Below, in pieces: positions 37,381-47,046 of a stretch of DNA of 64,000 nt. The notes beneath the pieces are model-generated. The model saw nothing but the letters and a program-made list of their open reading frames with translations, made no database searches and had not been told where the DNA came from. A program made the position numbers and the translations under genes. Position 1 is the stretch's first letter; the number at the start of each line of letters is the position of its first letter. This DNA is from Lactococcus sp. dk101 (lineage in GTDB: Bacteria; Bacillota; Bacilli; Lactobacillales; Streptococcaceae), in assembly GCF_009601055.1 (NCBI RefSeq), contig NZ_WITI01000001.1, positions 204,737 to 268,736 on the forward strand, in the 5' to 3' direction.

Positions 37381-37508
37381 GTCTTCTTTTTTCTCAGTAA
37401 TTGGAGTAAGCAACTGCTCATTCCTCTTATTTTTTGCTATAATAGGCATAGAGGAGACGCAAAATGCTCTGGTGTTTTGTGAAACTGGAAAAATAGAGAA
37501 AAATAAAA

Positions 37509-39548
37509 ATGAATTCAATTATAAAAGCAAAGCTAGAATTGTTGCCAGAAAGTCCAGGCTGTTATTTACATAAGGACAAGCAGGGAACGGTAATCTATGT
37601 TGGTAAGGCCAAAAATCTGAAAAATCGTGTCCGTTCTTATTTTCATGGTTCTCACAATACCAAAACTGAACTTTTGGTCAGTGAAATTGAGGACTTGGAG
37701 TGGATTGTCGTGGGCTCAAATATTGAGTCCTTGGTGCTCGAAATCAATCTGATTCAGCGCTACAAACCCAAATATAATATCATGTTAAAGGATGACAAAT
37801 ATTATCCTTTCATTAAAATTACGAATGAAAAATATCCACGTTTACTGGTCGTTCGACAGGTTAAAAAAGACGGTGCGTCTTACTTTGGCCCTTATCCAGA
37901 CGTAAAAGCTGCCAATGAAGTCAAGCGGTTGATGGATCGCATTTTCCCATTTAGAAAATGTGGGTTAAATGAGAAAAAAGTGTGCTTTTATTATCATATC
38001 CACCAGTGTTTATGTCCTGTTGTTAACCATGTTGATCCACAAGTCTATAAGGACATGACAGAAGAAGTCCGTCAATTTTTAACTGGAAATGATCAAAAAG
38101 TGATTAAATCATTGCAAGAAAAAATGATGGCAGCTTCAGATAAAATGCAATTTGAACAGGCAGCTGAATATCGTGATACCATCAATGCGATAGGGACTCT
38201 GAGAACCAAACAACATGTCATGAATCAAGATTTGAAAGATCGTGATGTCTTTGGTTACTATACGACAAATGGCTGGATGTGCGTGCAGGTCTTTTTCGTT
38301 CGACAAGGTAAAGTCATTCAACGCGATGTCAATATGTTTCCGATATATGACGATCCTGAAGAAGATTTCTTGACTTATTTGGGACAATTTTACCAAAACC
38401 ACAATCATCTTTTACCGCAGGAAATCCTTATTCCGCAAGGCATTGACATCGAATTGGCGCAAGCTGTTGTTGAAATGGTAGCAGAGCCGCCTCTGTCAGC
38501 GCTGACAGAACACTCACTTGCGGCTGATCGTGGGACTGGCAAGGGCAAAATGGCATGGCGTCAACAGATTTTTAGTCCAAAAATGGTTAAATTTCCCGAT
38601 CAGGATATTGAACAGTCCATTGTCAAATTGGACAAAGAATTGACCGCTGAAAAAATAAATAAGACAGCCCATAAGACGAAAATCATTCAACCTAGCCGTG
38701 GAGAAAAAAAGCAACTAATCAACATGGCTATGAAAAATGCGCAAGAACAACTGATTTTGAAATTCCGTGTTGCTGAACGTGATATTGAACGAAGTTCTGG
38801 TGCTGTTGAAAATTTAGGTCGGATTTTGGGCATTCCAAAACCGGTACGGATTGAGAGTTTCGATAACTCAAACATTATGGGAACTTCTCCGGTTTCAGCA
38901 ATGGTGGTCTTTATTGACGGTAAGCCAAGTAAAAAAGACTATCGAAAATACAAGATTAAAACAGTTGTGGGTGCTGACGATTATGCTTCCATGCGAGAAG
39001 TGATGACGCGGCGTTACAGTCGTGCTATTCATGAAAATGGACCTCTGCCCGATTTGATTGCGATGGATGGTGGAGCAGGTCAGGTCAATATTGCCAAGCA
39101 AGTCTTGCATGAATTGGGCTTGACTATTCCCGTTGCAGGCATGCAAAAAAATGACAAGCACCAAACCAGCGAACTTTTGTTTGGTGACCCTTTGGCTGTG
39201 GTTGATCTCCCACGACAGTCACAAGAATTTTTCTTGTTAACACGTATCCAAGACGAAGTGCACCGTTTTGCCATTACCTTTCATCGTCAGGTTCGAGGGA
39301 AAAATACATTTTCTTCTAAGCTCGACGGAATTGAAGGCTTGGGGCCAAAAAGGAAGCAAAGGCTTTTGAGTTCCTTTAAAAATTTGAAAGCAATGGAAGA
39401 GGCAAGCATTGAACGAGTCGCAGAAGTGGGTGTTCCGTACGATGTTGCCAAGCGTGTCAAAGAAAAATTATCAAAACCAAAAGAAACAGATGAAGCATGG
39501 GAGTCATTGAAAGACCAGACGCCAATGCAAGACGAAAAAACAGTTTAG
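37509..39548 (+). CDS. uvrC: UvrC excinuclease subunit
   Basis: UvrC makes both incisions in nucleotide excision repair. The 679 residues are longer than the ~600 typical of the family. The N-terminal GIY-YIG nuclease (GCYL...VIYVGKA, residues ~15-90), UVR motif near 200-235, RNase H-like nuclease ([18 protein letters not shown] region, ~450-600) and C-terminal HhH ([14 protein letters not shown]) are present. About 70 extra residues separate the linker region from the RNase H fold (about 325-395), and the dispersed palindrome lies at the start of that segment. The ribosome site is weak. Confidence 0.95.
   Translation: MNSIIKAKLELLPESPGCYLHKDKQGTVIYVGKAKNLKNRVRSYFHGSHNTKTELLVSEIEDLEWIVVGSNIESLVLEINLIQRYKPKYNIMLKDDKYYPFIKITNEKYPRLLVVRQVKKDGASYFGPYPDVKAANEVKRLMDRIFPFRKCGLNEKKVCFYYHIHQCLCPVVNHVDPQVYKDMTEEVRQFLTGNDQKVIKSLQEKMMAASDKMQFEQAAEYRDTINAIGTLRTKQHVMNQDLKDRDVFGYYTTNGWMCVQVFFVRQGKVIQRDVNMFPIYDDPEEDFLTYLGQFYQNHNHLLPQEILIPQGIDIELAQAVVEMVAEPPLSALTEHSLAADRGTGKGKMAWRQQIFSPKMVKFPDQDIEQSIVKLDKELTAEKINKTAHKTKIIQPSRGEKKQLINMAMKNAQEQLILKFRVAERDIERSSGAVENLGRILGIPKPVRIESFDNSNIMGTSPVSAMVVFIDGKPSKKDYRKYKIKTVVGADDYASMREVMTRRYSRAIHENGPLPDLIAMDGGAGQVNIAKQVLHELGLTIPVAGMQKNDKHQTSELLFGDPLAVVDLPRQSQEFFLLTRIQDEVHRFAITFHRQVRGKNTFSSKLDGIEGLGPKRKQRLLSSFKNLKAMEEASIERVAEVGVPYDVAKRVKEKLSKPKETDEAWESLKDQTPMQDEKTV
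38494..38507. repeat. Dispersed palindrome, copy in uvrC
   Basis: Exact copy with spacer CG, read as L-S-A-L-T-E; lies in the extra segment of UvrC. Confidence 0.9.
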
Positions 39549-39560
39549 AGGCTGTTTTTT
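39535..39560 (+). terminator. uvrC terminator
   Basis: AAAAAACAG / CTGTTTTTT, overlapping the stop codon. Confidence 0.8.
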
Positions 39561-39598
39561 CTTTGCCAACAAAAATAAAAGACCTAAAAATGAGGATA

Positions 39599-39607
39599 TG
39601 CTATAAT
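39599..39607 (+). promoter_or_regulatory. Extended -10 box immediately upstream of mutY
   Basis: TGCTATAAT followed by 7 nt (AAGGCTA) and ATG. Confidence 0.65.
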
Positions 39608-39614
39608 AAGGCTA

Positions 39615-40697
39615 ATGAAAACTGAAGAAATAAAGAGTGAAATATTCCAAGAAAAGTTACTCGAATGGTACGATAAAAATAAAAAACCACTGCCTTGGCG
39701 ACAAACAACAAATCCTTACCAGATTTGGATTTCAGAAATTATGGCGCAACAAACGCAGGTAGAAACCGTCATTCCCTACTATGAGCGGTTTATGAAAAAA
39801 TTTCCAACCATTGAAAGTTTGGCCACTGCAGATGATGCAGAACTTTTGAAAATGTGGGAAGGACTTGGCTATTATTCACGGGCAAGAAATTTAAAAATTG
39901 CTGCAAATCAGATGATGACCGATTTTGCAGGAGAATTTCCATCAGATTTGAGCCAAATTTTGTCCTTAAAAGGTATCGGCCCATATACAGCAGCAGCCAT
40001 TGGCTCGATTTCATTTGGCTTGAAAGAACCAGCCATTGACGGAAATCTGATGCGCGTGGGAAGCCGTCTCTTTAAACTTGAGACAGATATATCAAAGTCC
40101 AATGCAAGAAAGGATTTTGACCGTGTTCTAAGTCCGCTTGTCAGTACTGACAGACCGGGGGATTTCAACCAAGCATTGATGGATATTGGTTCAACCATTT
40201 GCACACCAAAAATGGCTTATTGTCAGCAATGTCCGCTCCACTCTTTTTGCCTTTCTTCTCAAGACGGAAGTTGGCTCAATTATCCAGTCAAGACTAAAAA
40301 AATCAAACAAAAAGAACTATATTTTGCAGCATTTGCCATGCAAAACACCTTGGGCGAATGGTATCTGGAAAAACGGCCTGCAACTGGTTTGTTAGCCAAC
40401 ATGTGGCTTTTTCCTATGTCAGAGCTGACCAAGTCGGAGTTTGAAAATGCTGCAAGCAATGGCTTAAGCAAACGCCCAAAAATGCCAGAAACAATCTCGA
40501 AAATAAATTTTGTCAGCAATTACAGACATCTTTTTTCTCACCAAAAATGGAACATTGCACTATTTACATGTCAAACAGTGGACAAATTTGAGATTTCAGA
40601 AGCTTCGCCAGATGAAAATAAGCAATGGTTGAAAGACTTTACGACGCATCCATTGGCAGGACCGCAGGTAAAAATGTTTGAAATCTTGGAAAAATAG
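39615..40697 (+). CDS. mutY: A/G-specific adenine DNA glycosylase
   Basis: MutY (360 residues) removes adenine opposite 8-oxoguanine. The HhH-GPD fold has LKGIGPYTAAAIGSI and the catalytic Asp in PAIDGN. The 4Fe-4S cluster CTPKMAYCQQCPLHSFC shows the C-x6-C-x2-C-x5-C pattern. The C-terminal NUDIX-like 8-oxoG recognition domain is present. ATG 39615 lies 7 nt after TATAAT, suggesting a leaderless mRNA. One palindrome copy is within the gene (40139-40152). Confidence 0.95.
   Translation: MKTEEIKSEIFQEKLLEWYDKNKKPLPWRQTTNPYQIWISEIMAQQTQVETVIPYYERFMKKFPTIESLATADDAELLKMWEGLGYYSRARNLKIAANQMMTDFAGEFPSDLSQILSLKGIGPYTAAAIGSISFGLKEPAIDGNLMRVGSRLFKLETDISKSNARKDFDRVLSPLVSTDRPGDFNQALMDIGSTICTPKMAYCQQCPLHSFCLSSQDGSWLNYPVKTKKIKQKELYFAAFAMQNTLGEWYLEKRPATGLLANMWLFPMSELTKSEFENAASNGLSKRPKMPETISKINFVSNYRHLFSHQKWNIALFTCQTVDKFEISEASPDENKQWLKDFTTHPLAGPQVKMFEILEK
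40139..40152. repeat. Dispersed palindrome, copy in mutY
   Basis: Exact copy with spacer TA, read as L-V-S-T-D-R. Confidence 0.9.
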
Positions 40698-40729
40698 TTG
40701 ACAATGAGGTGGAGGATTTCCTGAGCGTG

Positions 40730-40738
40730 TGTTATAAT
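40730..40738 (+). promoter_or_regulatory. Extended -10 promoter of azlCD
   Basis: TGTTATAAT 32 nt upstream of the azlC ATG; no good -35. Confidence 0.55.
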
Positions 40739-40770
40739 GAGTGTTAAAATTCAAAATAAGTAGGAATTCT

Positions 40771-41478
40771 ATGAATAAAGAATTAACATTTCGGCAAGGT
40801 TTACGGGAGACTTTGCCGACTATTTTTGGTTATCTCGGCATCGGAATTGCTTTTGGCATGATTGGACGCGCAAGCGGTCTAAATTTGTGGCTTATTTTTC
40901 TCTTGTCTTGTCTGGTTTACGCAGGTTCAGCGCAATTCATTATGGTAGGGCTAATGGCTGTGCAAAGTCCGATTTTGTCGATTATTCTTGCAGTCTTTTT
41001 GGTCAATTCACGAATGATTTTGATGAGCATGACAACAGCGCGCTATTTTAAAAATGAAAAAATGTGGAAGAACATTTGGTTGGGAACGCTTTTGACCGAT
41101 GAAAGTTTCGCATTAGGCATGAATAAGCAAAATTATACCGACGGAATTTTGAGTTTTCCTTGGTTTAATGCTGTAAATCTTTTTTCTTATGCGAGTTGGG
41201 TTTTTGCGACTCTGATTGGTGCTATTTTAGGAAGTTTTATTCCTAATCCCAGTCAATTTGGCTTAGAATTTGCGGTGATTGCCATGTTTATTGGCCTTTT
41301 ATACTTGCAAGTCATCAATGACCGCACTAAGAAATTAAGTCTACAACTGATAGTGATTGGCTTAGTTTGCCTTCTATTTTATGTGGGCCTTATTTTTATT
41401 CCAGCCAATCTCTTAATTCTTTTGGTGACTTTGGTCTGTTGCGGCTTAGGAATGGTGGTAAAACATGTCTTCTTTTAG
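40771..41478 (+). CDS. azlC: AzlC family branched-chain amino acid exporter, large subunit
   Basis: The protein of about 235 residues with seven helices matches AzlC/YgaZ: AFGMIGRASGLN, YAGSAQFIMVGL and the NSR motif VNSRMILMS. With AzlD it exports branched-chain amino acids. ATG 40771 is chosen because TAGGAATT precedes it; an in-frame GTG at 40741 is less likely. It overlaps azlD by 14 nt. Confidence 0.88.
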   Translation: MNKELTFRQGLRETLPTIFGYLGIGIAFGMIGRASGLNLWLIFLLSCLVYAGSAQFIMVGLMAVQSPILSIILAVFLVNSRMILMSMTTARYFKNEKMWKNIWLGTLLTDESFALGMNKQNYTDGILSFPWFNAVNLFSYASWVFATLIGAILGSFIPNPSQFGLEFAVIAMFIGLLYLQVINDRTKKLSLQLIVIGLVCLLFYVGLIFIPANLLILLVTLVCCGLGMVVKHVFF

Positions 41479-41791
41479 TTTTGTTTTTCTGACGGTGGCT
41501 GGCTGTGCCTGCGTCACGTGGCTGTCAAGAGTTCTCCCATTTGTCTTGCTCAAACACTTTAACTTACCAAAGCCACTTTTAGAATACTTAGATTTTGTTC
41601 CCATTGTAATCATGTCAGCACTTTGGTTTTCCAACCTTTTTGTTCAAAATATAGGGCATTTACCTTCAGTAAATTGGCTCAATTTTTTTGCTTCAGTTCC
41701 AACACTTATCGTGAGTGTCTTGACGAAAAATCTCCTGCTGATTGTTTTGACTGGAATAATCTCGCTTGCCCTCCTACAGATGTTATTTTGA
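41465..41791 (+). CDS. azlD: AzlD family branched-chain amino acid exporter, small subunit
   Basis: The 108-residue protein with three to four helices carries the AzlD signatures TWLSRVLPFVLLKHFNLP and LDFVPIVIMSALWF. It is translationally coupled to azlC by overlap. It forms the small partner of the exporter. Confidence 0.85.
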   Translation: MSSFSFVFLTVAGCACVTWLSRVLPFVLLKHFNLPKPLLEYLDFVPIVIMSALWFSNLFVQNIGHLPSVNWLNFFASVPTLIVSVLTKNLLLIVLTGIISLALLQMLF

Positions 41792-41852
41792 TGATGTCAA
41801 AGTTTCATTTTTTTGATATAATGGAGAGTGAATAAACTTTCAAGGAGATAAA

Positions 41853-43271
41853 ATGACTAAGATTGATTTTAATGCTGAAGTTGAAAAACGCAAAGACGCG
41901 TTGATGGAAGATTTGTTTACGCTTTTGCGCATCAATTCAGCTGAAGATAAAGCTCATGCTGATGCTGAAAATCCATTTGGCCCTGGCCCTCGCCAAGCGC
42001 TTGATGCCTTTCTTGCGATTGCAAAACGCGACGGTTACCAAACAAAAAATTACGATAACTATGCTGGACATTTCGTTTACGAAAATGGTGCTGCTGATGA
42101 TGCAGAAACACTCGCAATTATTGGTCATTTAGATGTTGTACCTGCAGGTTCTGGTTGGGATTCAAATCCATTTGAACCAGAAATCCGCAACGGCAATCTT
42201 TATGCCAGAGGAGCTTCTGATGATAAAGGCCCAACAATGGCTTGTTACTATGGCCTCAAAATTTTGAAAGAGTTGGACGTAAAATTATCTAAGAAAATCC
42301 GTTTCATCGTTGGTACAAACGAAGAAACAGGTTGGGCTGATATGGACTACTATTTCGAACATTGTGAACTTCCAATGCCAGAATTTGGCTTTTCTCCAGA
42401 CGCAGAATTCCCTATCATTAATGGTGAAAAAGGAAACATTACAGAATACCTTCATTTTGCGGGTAAAAACGAAGGCACTGTCGTTCTCCACAGCTTTAAA
42501 GCTGGTTTGGCTGAAAATATGGTTCCAGAATCTGCAACAGCAGTGATTTCAGGTGCGACTGGTTTAGCTGAAAAATTGGAAGCATTTGTTGCTCAATATG
42601 CAGACAAAAACTTACGTTTTGACCTTGCAGAAGAAGCAGGAAAAGCAACGATTACGCTTTACGGTAAGGCTGCACATGGTGCCATGCCAGAAATGGGAAT
42701 TAACGGAGCAACTTACCTTGCCTTGTTCTTGAACCAATTTGATTTTGCTGCAGGTGCTCAGGCCTATATCAAAGTTGCTGCTGAACTTTTGCTTGAAGAC
42801 CACGAAGGCAAAAAATTGGGAACTGATTATGTTGACGACTTGATGGGCAATACATCAATGAATGCAGGTGTTTGGTCATTTGACGAAGCGACTGAAGGTA
42901 CAATCGCATTGAACTTCCGCTTCCCACAAGGCAACAGCCCAGAACGCATGCAAGAAATCTTGAAAGCCATTGACGGTGTAGATGATGTAACATTATCAGA
43001 ACATCTTCATACGCCTCACTATGTGCCAATGGAAGATCCACTCGTTTCAACACTGATTGATGTCTATGAAAAACATACAGGACTTCGCGGATATGAAACA
43101 ATTATTGGTGGTGGAACATTTGGCCGTCTCTTGAAACGCGGTGTTGCTTATGGTGCCATGTTTGAAGGAGAACCAGATTCAATGCACCAAGCCAATGAAA
43201 TGAAACCTGTAGAAAATATCTTCAAAGCAGCTGTTATCTATGCAGAAGCCATTTATGAATTGACAAAATAA
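41853..43271 (+). CDS. pepV: Dipeptidase PepV (M20 family)
   Basis: The 472-residue zinc dipeptidase frees amino acids from dipeptides and is typical of lactic acid bacteria. Metal motifs: GHLDVVPAG (about residue 89), ASDDKGP, NEETGWAD and the second dimer-zone His in LYGKAAHGAMPE. RBS CAAGGAGAT precedes ATG. TATAAT at 41817-41822 is the probable -10. It is monocistronic. Confidence 0.95.
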   Translation: MTKIDFNAEVEKRKDALMEDLFTLLRINSAEDKAHADAENPFGPGPRQALDAFLAIAKRDGYQTKNYDNYAGHFVYENGAADDAETLAIIGHLDVVPAGSGWDSNPFEPEIRNGNLYARGASDDKGPTMACYYGLKILKELDVKLSKKIRFIVGTNEETGWADMDYYFEHCELPMPEFGFSPDAEFPIINGEKGNITEYLHFAGKNEGTVVLHSFKAGLAENMVPESATAVISGATGLAEKLEAFVAQYADKNLRFDLAEEAGKATITLYGKAAHGAMPEMGINGATYLALFLNQFDFAAGAQAYIKVAAELLLEDHEGKKLGTDYVDDLMGNTSMNAGVWSFDEATEGTIALNFRFPQGNSPERMQEILKAIDGVDDVTLSEHLHTPHYVPMEDPLVSTLIDVYEKHTGLRGYETIIGGGTFGRLLKRGVAYGAMFEGEPDSMHQANEMKPVENIFKAAVIYAEAIYELTK

Positions 43272-43279
43272 GAAAAGTG

Positions 43280-43303
43280 AAACTGCCCCGTGCAGTTTTT
43301 CTT
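43280..43303 (+). terminator. pepV terminator
   Basis: AAACTGC (43280-43286) / GCAGTTT (43292-43298), T tail. Confidence 0.85.
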
Positions 43304-43405
43304 TTTGTCTTTTTTGCAATGGCGCACGATTTTTACAAGCTTTAATTGAAACAAAAAAGTGAAGACAGGGGCGTCTGTTTTAAAGTTTTTTTCGAGCCAA
43401 AGTAG

Positions 43406-43411
43406 TATAAT
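43406..43411 (+). promoter_or_regulatory. -10 box immediately upstream of acpS
   Basis: TATAAT, then 7 nt (AGTAACC), then ATG 43419. No ribosome site. Confidence 0.65.
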
Positions 43412-43418
43412 AGTAACC

Positions 43419-43781
43419 ATGATCTATGGAAATGGTGTCGATAATGTCGAATTAGCAAGAATTCAAGAGGCAATGAAACGCTCCGAGCGTTTTTCTCAAC
43501 AGGTTCTGACTGAAAATGAACTGATTAAATTTTCAAAATTTCAATCAGAAAAACGAAAAGTTGAATATCTGGCTGGTCGTTGGGCAGCTAAAGAAGCATT
43601 TGCAAAAGCTTACGGGACAGGTTTTGGCTCGCAACTTAAAATGCATGATTTAGAGGTTCAAAATGATGAATTAGGCAAGCCATTTTTCTCCATGCATCCC
43701 TTTGACAAAGGGCAAGCTCACTTGAGCATTTCGCACAGTAATTTAGAAGCTGTCGCCTTTGTCGTATTAGAAAATGATTAG
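43419..43781 (+). CDS. acpS: Holo-acyl-carrier-protein synthase
   Basis: AcpS (120 residues) transfers phosphopantetheine to ACP. It begins [15 protein letters not shown], with the catalytic Asp in VDNVEL, and has the second motif [16 protein letters not shown] and final [14 protein letters not shown] longer frame (from 43359) has no ribosome site; the family start fixes ATG 43419. It is followed after 26 nt by alr, the usual acpS-alr pair. Confidence 0.95.
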   Translation: MIYGNGVDNVELARIQEAMKRSERFSQQVLTENELIKFSKFQSEKRKVEYLAGRWAAKEAFAKAYGTGFGSQLKMHDLEVQNDELGKPFFSMHPFDKGQAHLSISHSNLEAVAFVVLEND

Positions 43782-43807
43782 AGAAATTAGAAGAAAGTAG
43801 GAAAATA

Positions 43808-44911
43808 ATGAAATCTTCTCCCCACCGTCACACCCCAGCGATAATTGATTTAAAAGCAATTCAAAATAATATTAAAAAAATGCGTCAGCACATCGGCTCA
43901 AAGGCTGATTTGTTTGCTGTCGTCAAAGCTAATGCTTATGGTCATGGCGCAATTCCAGTTGCTCAGAGTGTTCATGATTTAGTTGACGGTTTTTGTGTCT
44001 CAAATCTTGATGAAGCGATTGAACTACGCAACCATTTGATTACAAAACCAATTTTAGTTTTGTCAGGCATAGTTCCAGATAATGCAGACATTGCAAGAAG
44101 TCTTAATATCACGCTTGCTGCGCCAAGTTTGGAATGGCTAGAACTGATTGTCAGCCAGAAAACAAATATTAAAGGACTGAAAATTCATCTTGCTGTGGAT
44201 TCTGGAATGGGACGCATTGGTGTGCGTGATGCTGACGAAGCCAACGCCATGATTGAACTTGCTGATCAAAATGGCATCATCTTTGACGGTGTCTTTACGC
44301 ATTTTGCCACTGCTGACGAAGCAGATCTTACAAAATATGAAGCACAAAAGGCTAAATTTGCAGCGCTTGTCAATCAACTTTCACGTCGCCCCAAATACGT
44401 GCATTCGACTAATTCGGCTGCTGGTTTGTGGCATGCGGATCAAGTTCAAGATATTGAACGTTTAGGCGTAGCCATGTATGGTCTCAATCCAAGCGGACGT
44501 GCCCTTGGTTTGCCTTTTGACTTAGAACCAGCTTTTGAGTTGAAGTCAGAGCTGACACACGTTAAAACCATTCATGCTGGTGATACTGTTGGCTATGGCG
44601 CAACCTTTACAGCGACAGAAGATACGATTGTTGGGACGGTTTCGATTGGCTATGCGGACGGTTGGACACGGGATATGCAAGGCTTCCACGTGCTTGTAGA
44701 TGGTCAATTTTGTGAAATCATTGGTCGAGTTTCAATGGATCAAATGTGTATTAAATGTGAAAAACATTATAAAATTGGAACGCCAGTAACGCTCATTGGT
44801 AAAGATGGTGCCCATGAAATTACGGCACAAGAAATCGCAGAATGGCGACATACCATTAACTATGAAGTCCTCTGTTTGCTGTCTGATCGCATTTATCGAG
44901 TATATAAATAA
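43808..44911 (+). CDS. alr: Alanine racemase
   Basis: The 367-residue PLP enzyme makes D-alanine for peptidoglycan. The PLP lysine is in AVVKANAYGHG (about residue 40) and the catalytic Tyr in VGYGATF (about residue 262). The C-terminal beta domain follows with GRVSMDQ. RBS AAGTAGG precedes ATG. It is co-transcribed with acpS and ends in a terminator. Confidence 0.97.
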   Translation: MKSSPHRHTPAIIDLKAIQNNIKKMRQHIGSKADLFAVVKANAYGHGAIPVAQSVHDLVDGFCVSNLDEAIELRNHLITKPILVLSGIVPDNADIARSLNITLAAPSLEWLELIVSQKTNIKGLKIHLAVDSGMGRIGVRDADEANAMIELADQNGIIFDGVFTHFATADEADLTKYEAQKAKFAALVNQLSRRPKYVHSTNSAAGLWHADQVQDIERLGVAMYGLNPSGRALGLPFDLEPAFELKSELTHVKTIHAGDTVGYGATFTATEDTIVGTVSIGYADGWTRDMQGFHVLVDGQFCEIIGRVSMDQMCIKCEKHYKIGTPVTLIGKDGAHEITAQEIAEWRHTINYEVLCLLSDRIYRVYK

Positions 44912-44916
44912 TTATT

Positions 44917-44947
44917 AAAAAGTCTGTATCATCAACAGACTTTTTTC
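44917..44947 (+). terminator. acpS-alr terminator
   Basis: AAAAAGTCTGT (44917-44927) / ACAGACTTTTT (44935-44945), T run. Confidence 0.9.
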
Positions 44948-45013
44948 TTTTGATTACAATTCCGTTAAAAAACGTGAATTCTATAAAATACTCATTTACT
45001 TATTTTCTAATCA

Positions 45014-45022
45014 TGTTATAAT
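45014..45022 (+). promoter_or_regulatory. Extended -10 promoter of the Spx-like gene
   Basis: TGTTATAAT, 60 nt before ATG. Confidence 0.6.
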
Positions 45023-45082
45023 ATCATTATAAATAAATGAGAAAAGCATTAGAAAATTAAAAATAAGTGAGGACAACACCCC

Positions 45083-45508
45083 ATGATTAAAATTTACACT
45101 GTAATGTCGTGCAGCTCGTGCAAAAAAGCAAAAGAATGGCTTGAAAGCCATCAACTCGAATTCGAAGAAATAAACTTGATTTCTGACAAAATTACTCGGG
45201 AGGACTTCTTGAAAATTTTATCGCTGACTGAAAATGGGACAGAAGAGATCATTTCCAAAAGAAGTAGAGCATACCAACGTTTAGACCTTGATTTTGACCG
45301 ACTATCAATCAACGAATTGGTGCAAATTTTTGGCGATAATCGAACACTTTTACGTCGGCCATTGATTTTAGATGACCGTCGTCTGCAAGTGGGCTACAAT
45401 GAAGATGACATCCGTAAGTTTTTACCCCGCCAAATTCGACAGGTGGAAATGAAGACAGCGACAGAAAATGTCAAAACATTTGATGAAGAACGCGCTGCAA
45501 ATAGTTAA
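45083..45508 (+). CDS. Spx/ArsC family transcriptional regulator
   Basis: The 141-residue protein has a redox CxxC (CSSC, residues 10-13) and the SpxA fold (LLRRPLILDDRRLQVGYNEDDIRKFLP). Spx proteins bind the RNA polymerase alpha subunit and redirect transcription under thiol stress. Lactococcus has several paralogs (TrmA/Spx family). A C-terminal tail of about ten residues is longer than in typical 131-residue Spx. It is monocistronic with its own promoter and terminator. Confidence 0.88.
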   Translation: MIKIYTVMSCSSCKKAKEWLESHQLEFEEINLISDKITREDFLKILSLTENGTEEIISKRSRAYQRLDLDFDRLSINELVQIFGDNRTLLRRPLILDDRRLQVGYNEDDIRKFLPRQIRQVEMKTATENVKTFDEERAANS

Positions 45509-45518
45509 TGAACAAGAG

Positions 45519-45541
45519 CGATAGGGAACTATCGTTTTTTT
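45519..45541 (+). terminator. Terminator of the Spx-like gene
   Basis: CGATAG / CTATCG stem with GGAA loop and T run. Confidence 0.85.
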
Positions 45542-45574
45542 GTCTCAATATGAATGTTCGTTTTTCATTTATGA

Positions 45575-45580
45575 TATACT
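45575..45580 (+). promoter_or_regulatory. -10-like box immediately upstream of folD
   Basis: TATACT then 6 nt (AGGGGT) and ATG 45587. AGGGG may instead serve as a ribosome site for a second in-frame ATG at 45596. Confidence 0.5.
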
Positions 45581-45586
45581 AGGGGT

Positions 45587-46444
45587 ATGGAAATTATGGA
45601 TGGAAAAGCGCTCGCAGCCAAGATGCAAGCAAATTTAAAAATAAAAGTTGATGCTTTGAGAGCCAAGGGACTGACACCAGGACTCGTTGTTGTTTTAGTT
45701 GGTGAAGACCCAGCCAGTCAGGTATATGTTCGTAACAAAGAACGCCGTGCGACCGAATTGGGCTTGAATTCAAAAATTATTCGTCTGGCAGAAACAGTCT
45801 CAGAAGAAGAACTATTGCGCATTATTGAGCAATTAAATCAAGATGAACAATGGCATGGTATTCTTGTTCAACTGCCTTTGCCAAAGCATATTTCAGAAGA
45901 AAAAGTTCTCTTAGCCATTGACCCAGATAAAGATGTTGATGGTTTTCACCCGATGAATATGGGCCGTTTATGGTCAGGAAATCCAGTCATGGTTCCAAGC
46001 ACGCCAGCAGGAATTATGGAAATGTTTAAGGATTATGGGGTTGATTTGGCAGGAAAACGTGCTGTCGTTATTGGACGGTCTAATATCGTTGGAAAACCAA
46101 TGGCGCAGCTTTTGATGATGGCAAATGCCACCGTAACTATTGCGCATAGTCGGACTGAAAATCTGTCAGCTCTGACAAAAGAGGCAGATATTTTAGTTGT
46201 TGCTATTGGGCAGGCTAAATTTATCACGGCTGACATGGTCAAAAAAGGTGCTGTTGTCATTGATGTCGGAATGGACAGAGATGAAGAAACTGGGAAACTA
46301 TGTGGCGATGTTGATTTTGCCAGTGTGAAGGATGTAGCGCGTCTGATTACACCTGTCCCTGGTGGTGTAGGCCCGATGACGATTACCATGCTGATGGAGC
46401 AGACCGTAAGGGCAGCAGAACGCTCAGCTCTCAAGAAAGATTAA
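45587..46444 (+). CDS. folD: Bifunctional methylenetetrahydrofolate dehydrogenase/cyclohydrolase
   Basis: FolD (285 residues) interconverts 5,10-methylene-, methenyl- and 10-formyl-tetrahydrofolate. Motifs: [13 protein letters not shown] with the catalytic Lys, [15 protein letters not shown], the NADP site GRSNIVGKP and [10 protein letters not shown]. The start may be 45587 or 45596. It is followed after 9 nt by a membrane protein and then xseA. Confidence 0.96.
   Translation: MEIMDGKALAAKMQANLKIKVDALRAKGLTPGLVVVLVGEDPASQVYVRNKERRATELGLNSKIIRLAETVSEEELLRIIEQLNQDEQWHGILVQLPLPKHISEEKVLLAIDPDKDVDGFHPMNMGRLWSGNPVMVPSTPAGIMEMFKDYGVDLAGKRAVVIGRSNIVGKPMAQLLMMANATVTIAHSRTENLSALTKEADILVVAIGQAKFITADMVKKGAVVIDVGMDRDEETGKLCGDVDFASVKDVARLITPVPGGVGPMTITMLMEQTVRAAERSALKKD
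46164..46177. repeat. Dispersed palindrome, copy in folD
   Basis: Exact copy with spacer CT, read as L-S-A-L-T-K. Confidence 0.9.
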
Positions 46445-46453
46445 GGAAGAAAA

Positions 46454-46984
46454 ATGCCAGAAAAAAAAGTCGCTTTTCGTAAGCGTCCCTTGATGACAAT
46501 TGGATTCGTGGGAATGACGGTCGTTTTACTGTGGAGCAGTTTTTCTTTGATTCAGGTAGGAAATTTCATGGGTTACTGGCTTTTATTGCTGGGCCTTGTG
46601 ACTTTACTTGCTTCATATGGACTCGTCCTTCGTCTGTTTGTGCCCGCCATTCGTTATTCGAGTGAGGCCATTCGCTTTCAAAGAATTGCCTTGTTCAAGT
46701 CAAAAGCTACGAAACAAAAAGAACTTTTTAAACTGAAGGACATCAAATCTTTCAAGCACTCTGTTTCTTTGTATCGTGGAACAGAGCGCAATGCATTTGA
46801 TTTTACGGTCAGCATTGCTGCTAAAGAGCAGATGGGTTATCTTTTGGGCGAAGCAGAAGAAAAATTCGGTCAAAGAAAAAATGCACCTGCTCATATTGAA
46901 ATCAGCATGCCTGACCTTAATCACAGCGACCGTGCCGCATTCATTGATTTCTTGAATCAACAGGTAAAGAAACAGCGAAGATAA
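46454..46984 (+). CDS. EbsA-like two-helix membrane protein
   Basis: The 176-residue protein has a basic N-terminus (PEKKVAFRKRP), two adjacent membrane helices at about 14-68 and a soluble C-terminal half with a PH-like beta pattern (IKSFKHSVSLYRGTERNAFDFTVSI). It resembles the EbsA family of lactic acid bacteria, a group of unknown biochemical role. It lies in an apparent folD-ebsA-xseA-xseB run. RBS AAGGAAG precedes ATG. Confidence 0.55.
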   Translation: MPEKKVAFRKRPLMTIGFVGMTVVLLWSSFSLIQVGNFMGYWLLLLGLVTLLASYGLVLRLFVPAIRYSSEAIRFQRIALFKSKATKQKELFKLKDIKSFKHSVSLYRGTERNAFDFTVSIAAKEQMGYLLGEAEEKFGQRKNAPAHIEISMPDLNHSDRAAFIDFLNQQVKKQRR

Positions 46985-47046
46985 TGGAAAGTAAGGCTTT
47001 GAAATCCAATTTTCTCTTACTTGGTCTCTTTTAGGAAAGATGTAAT

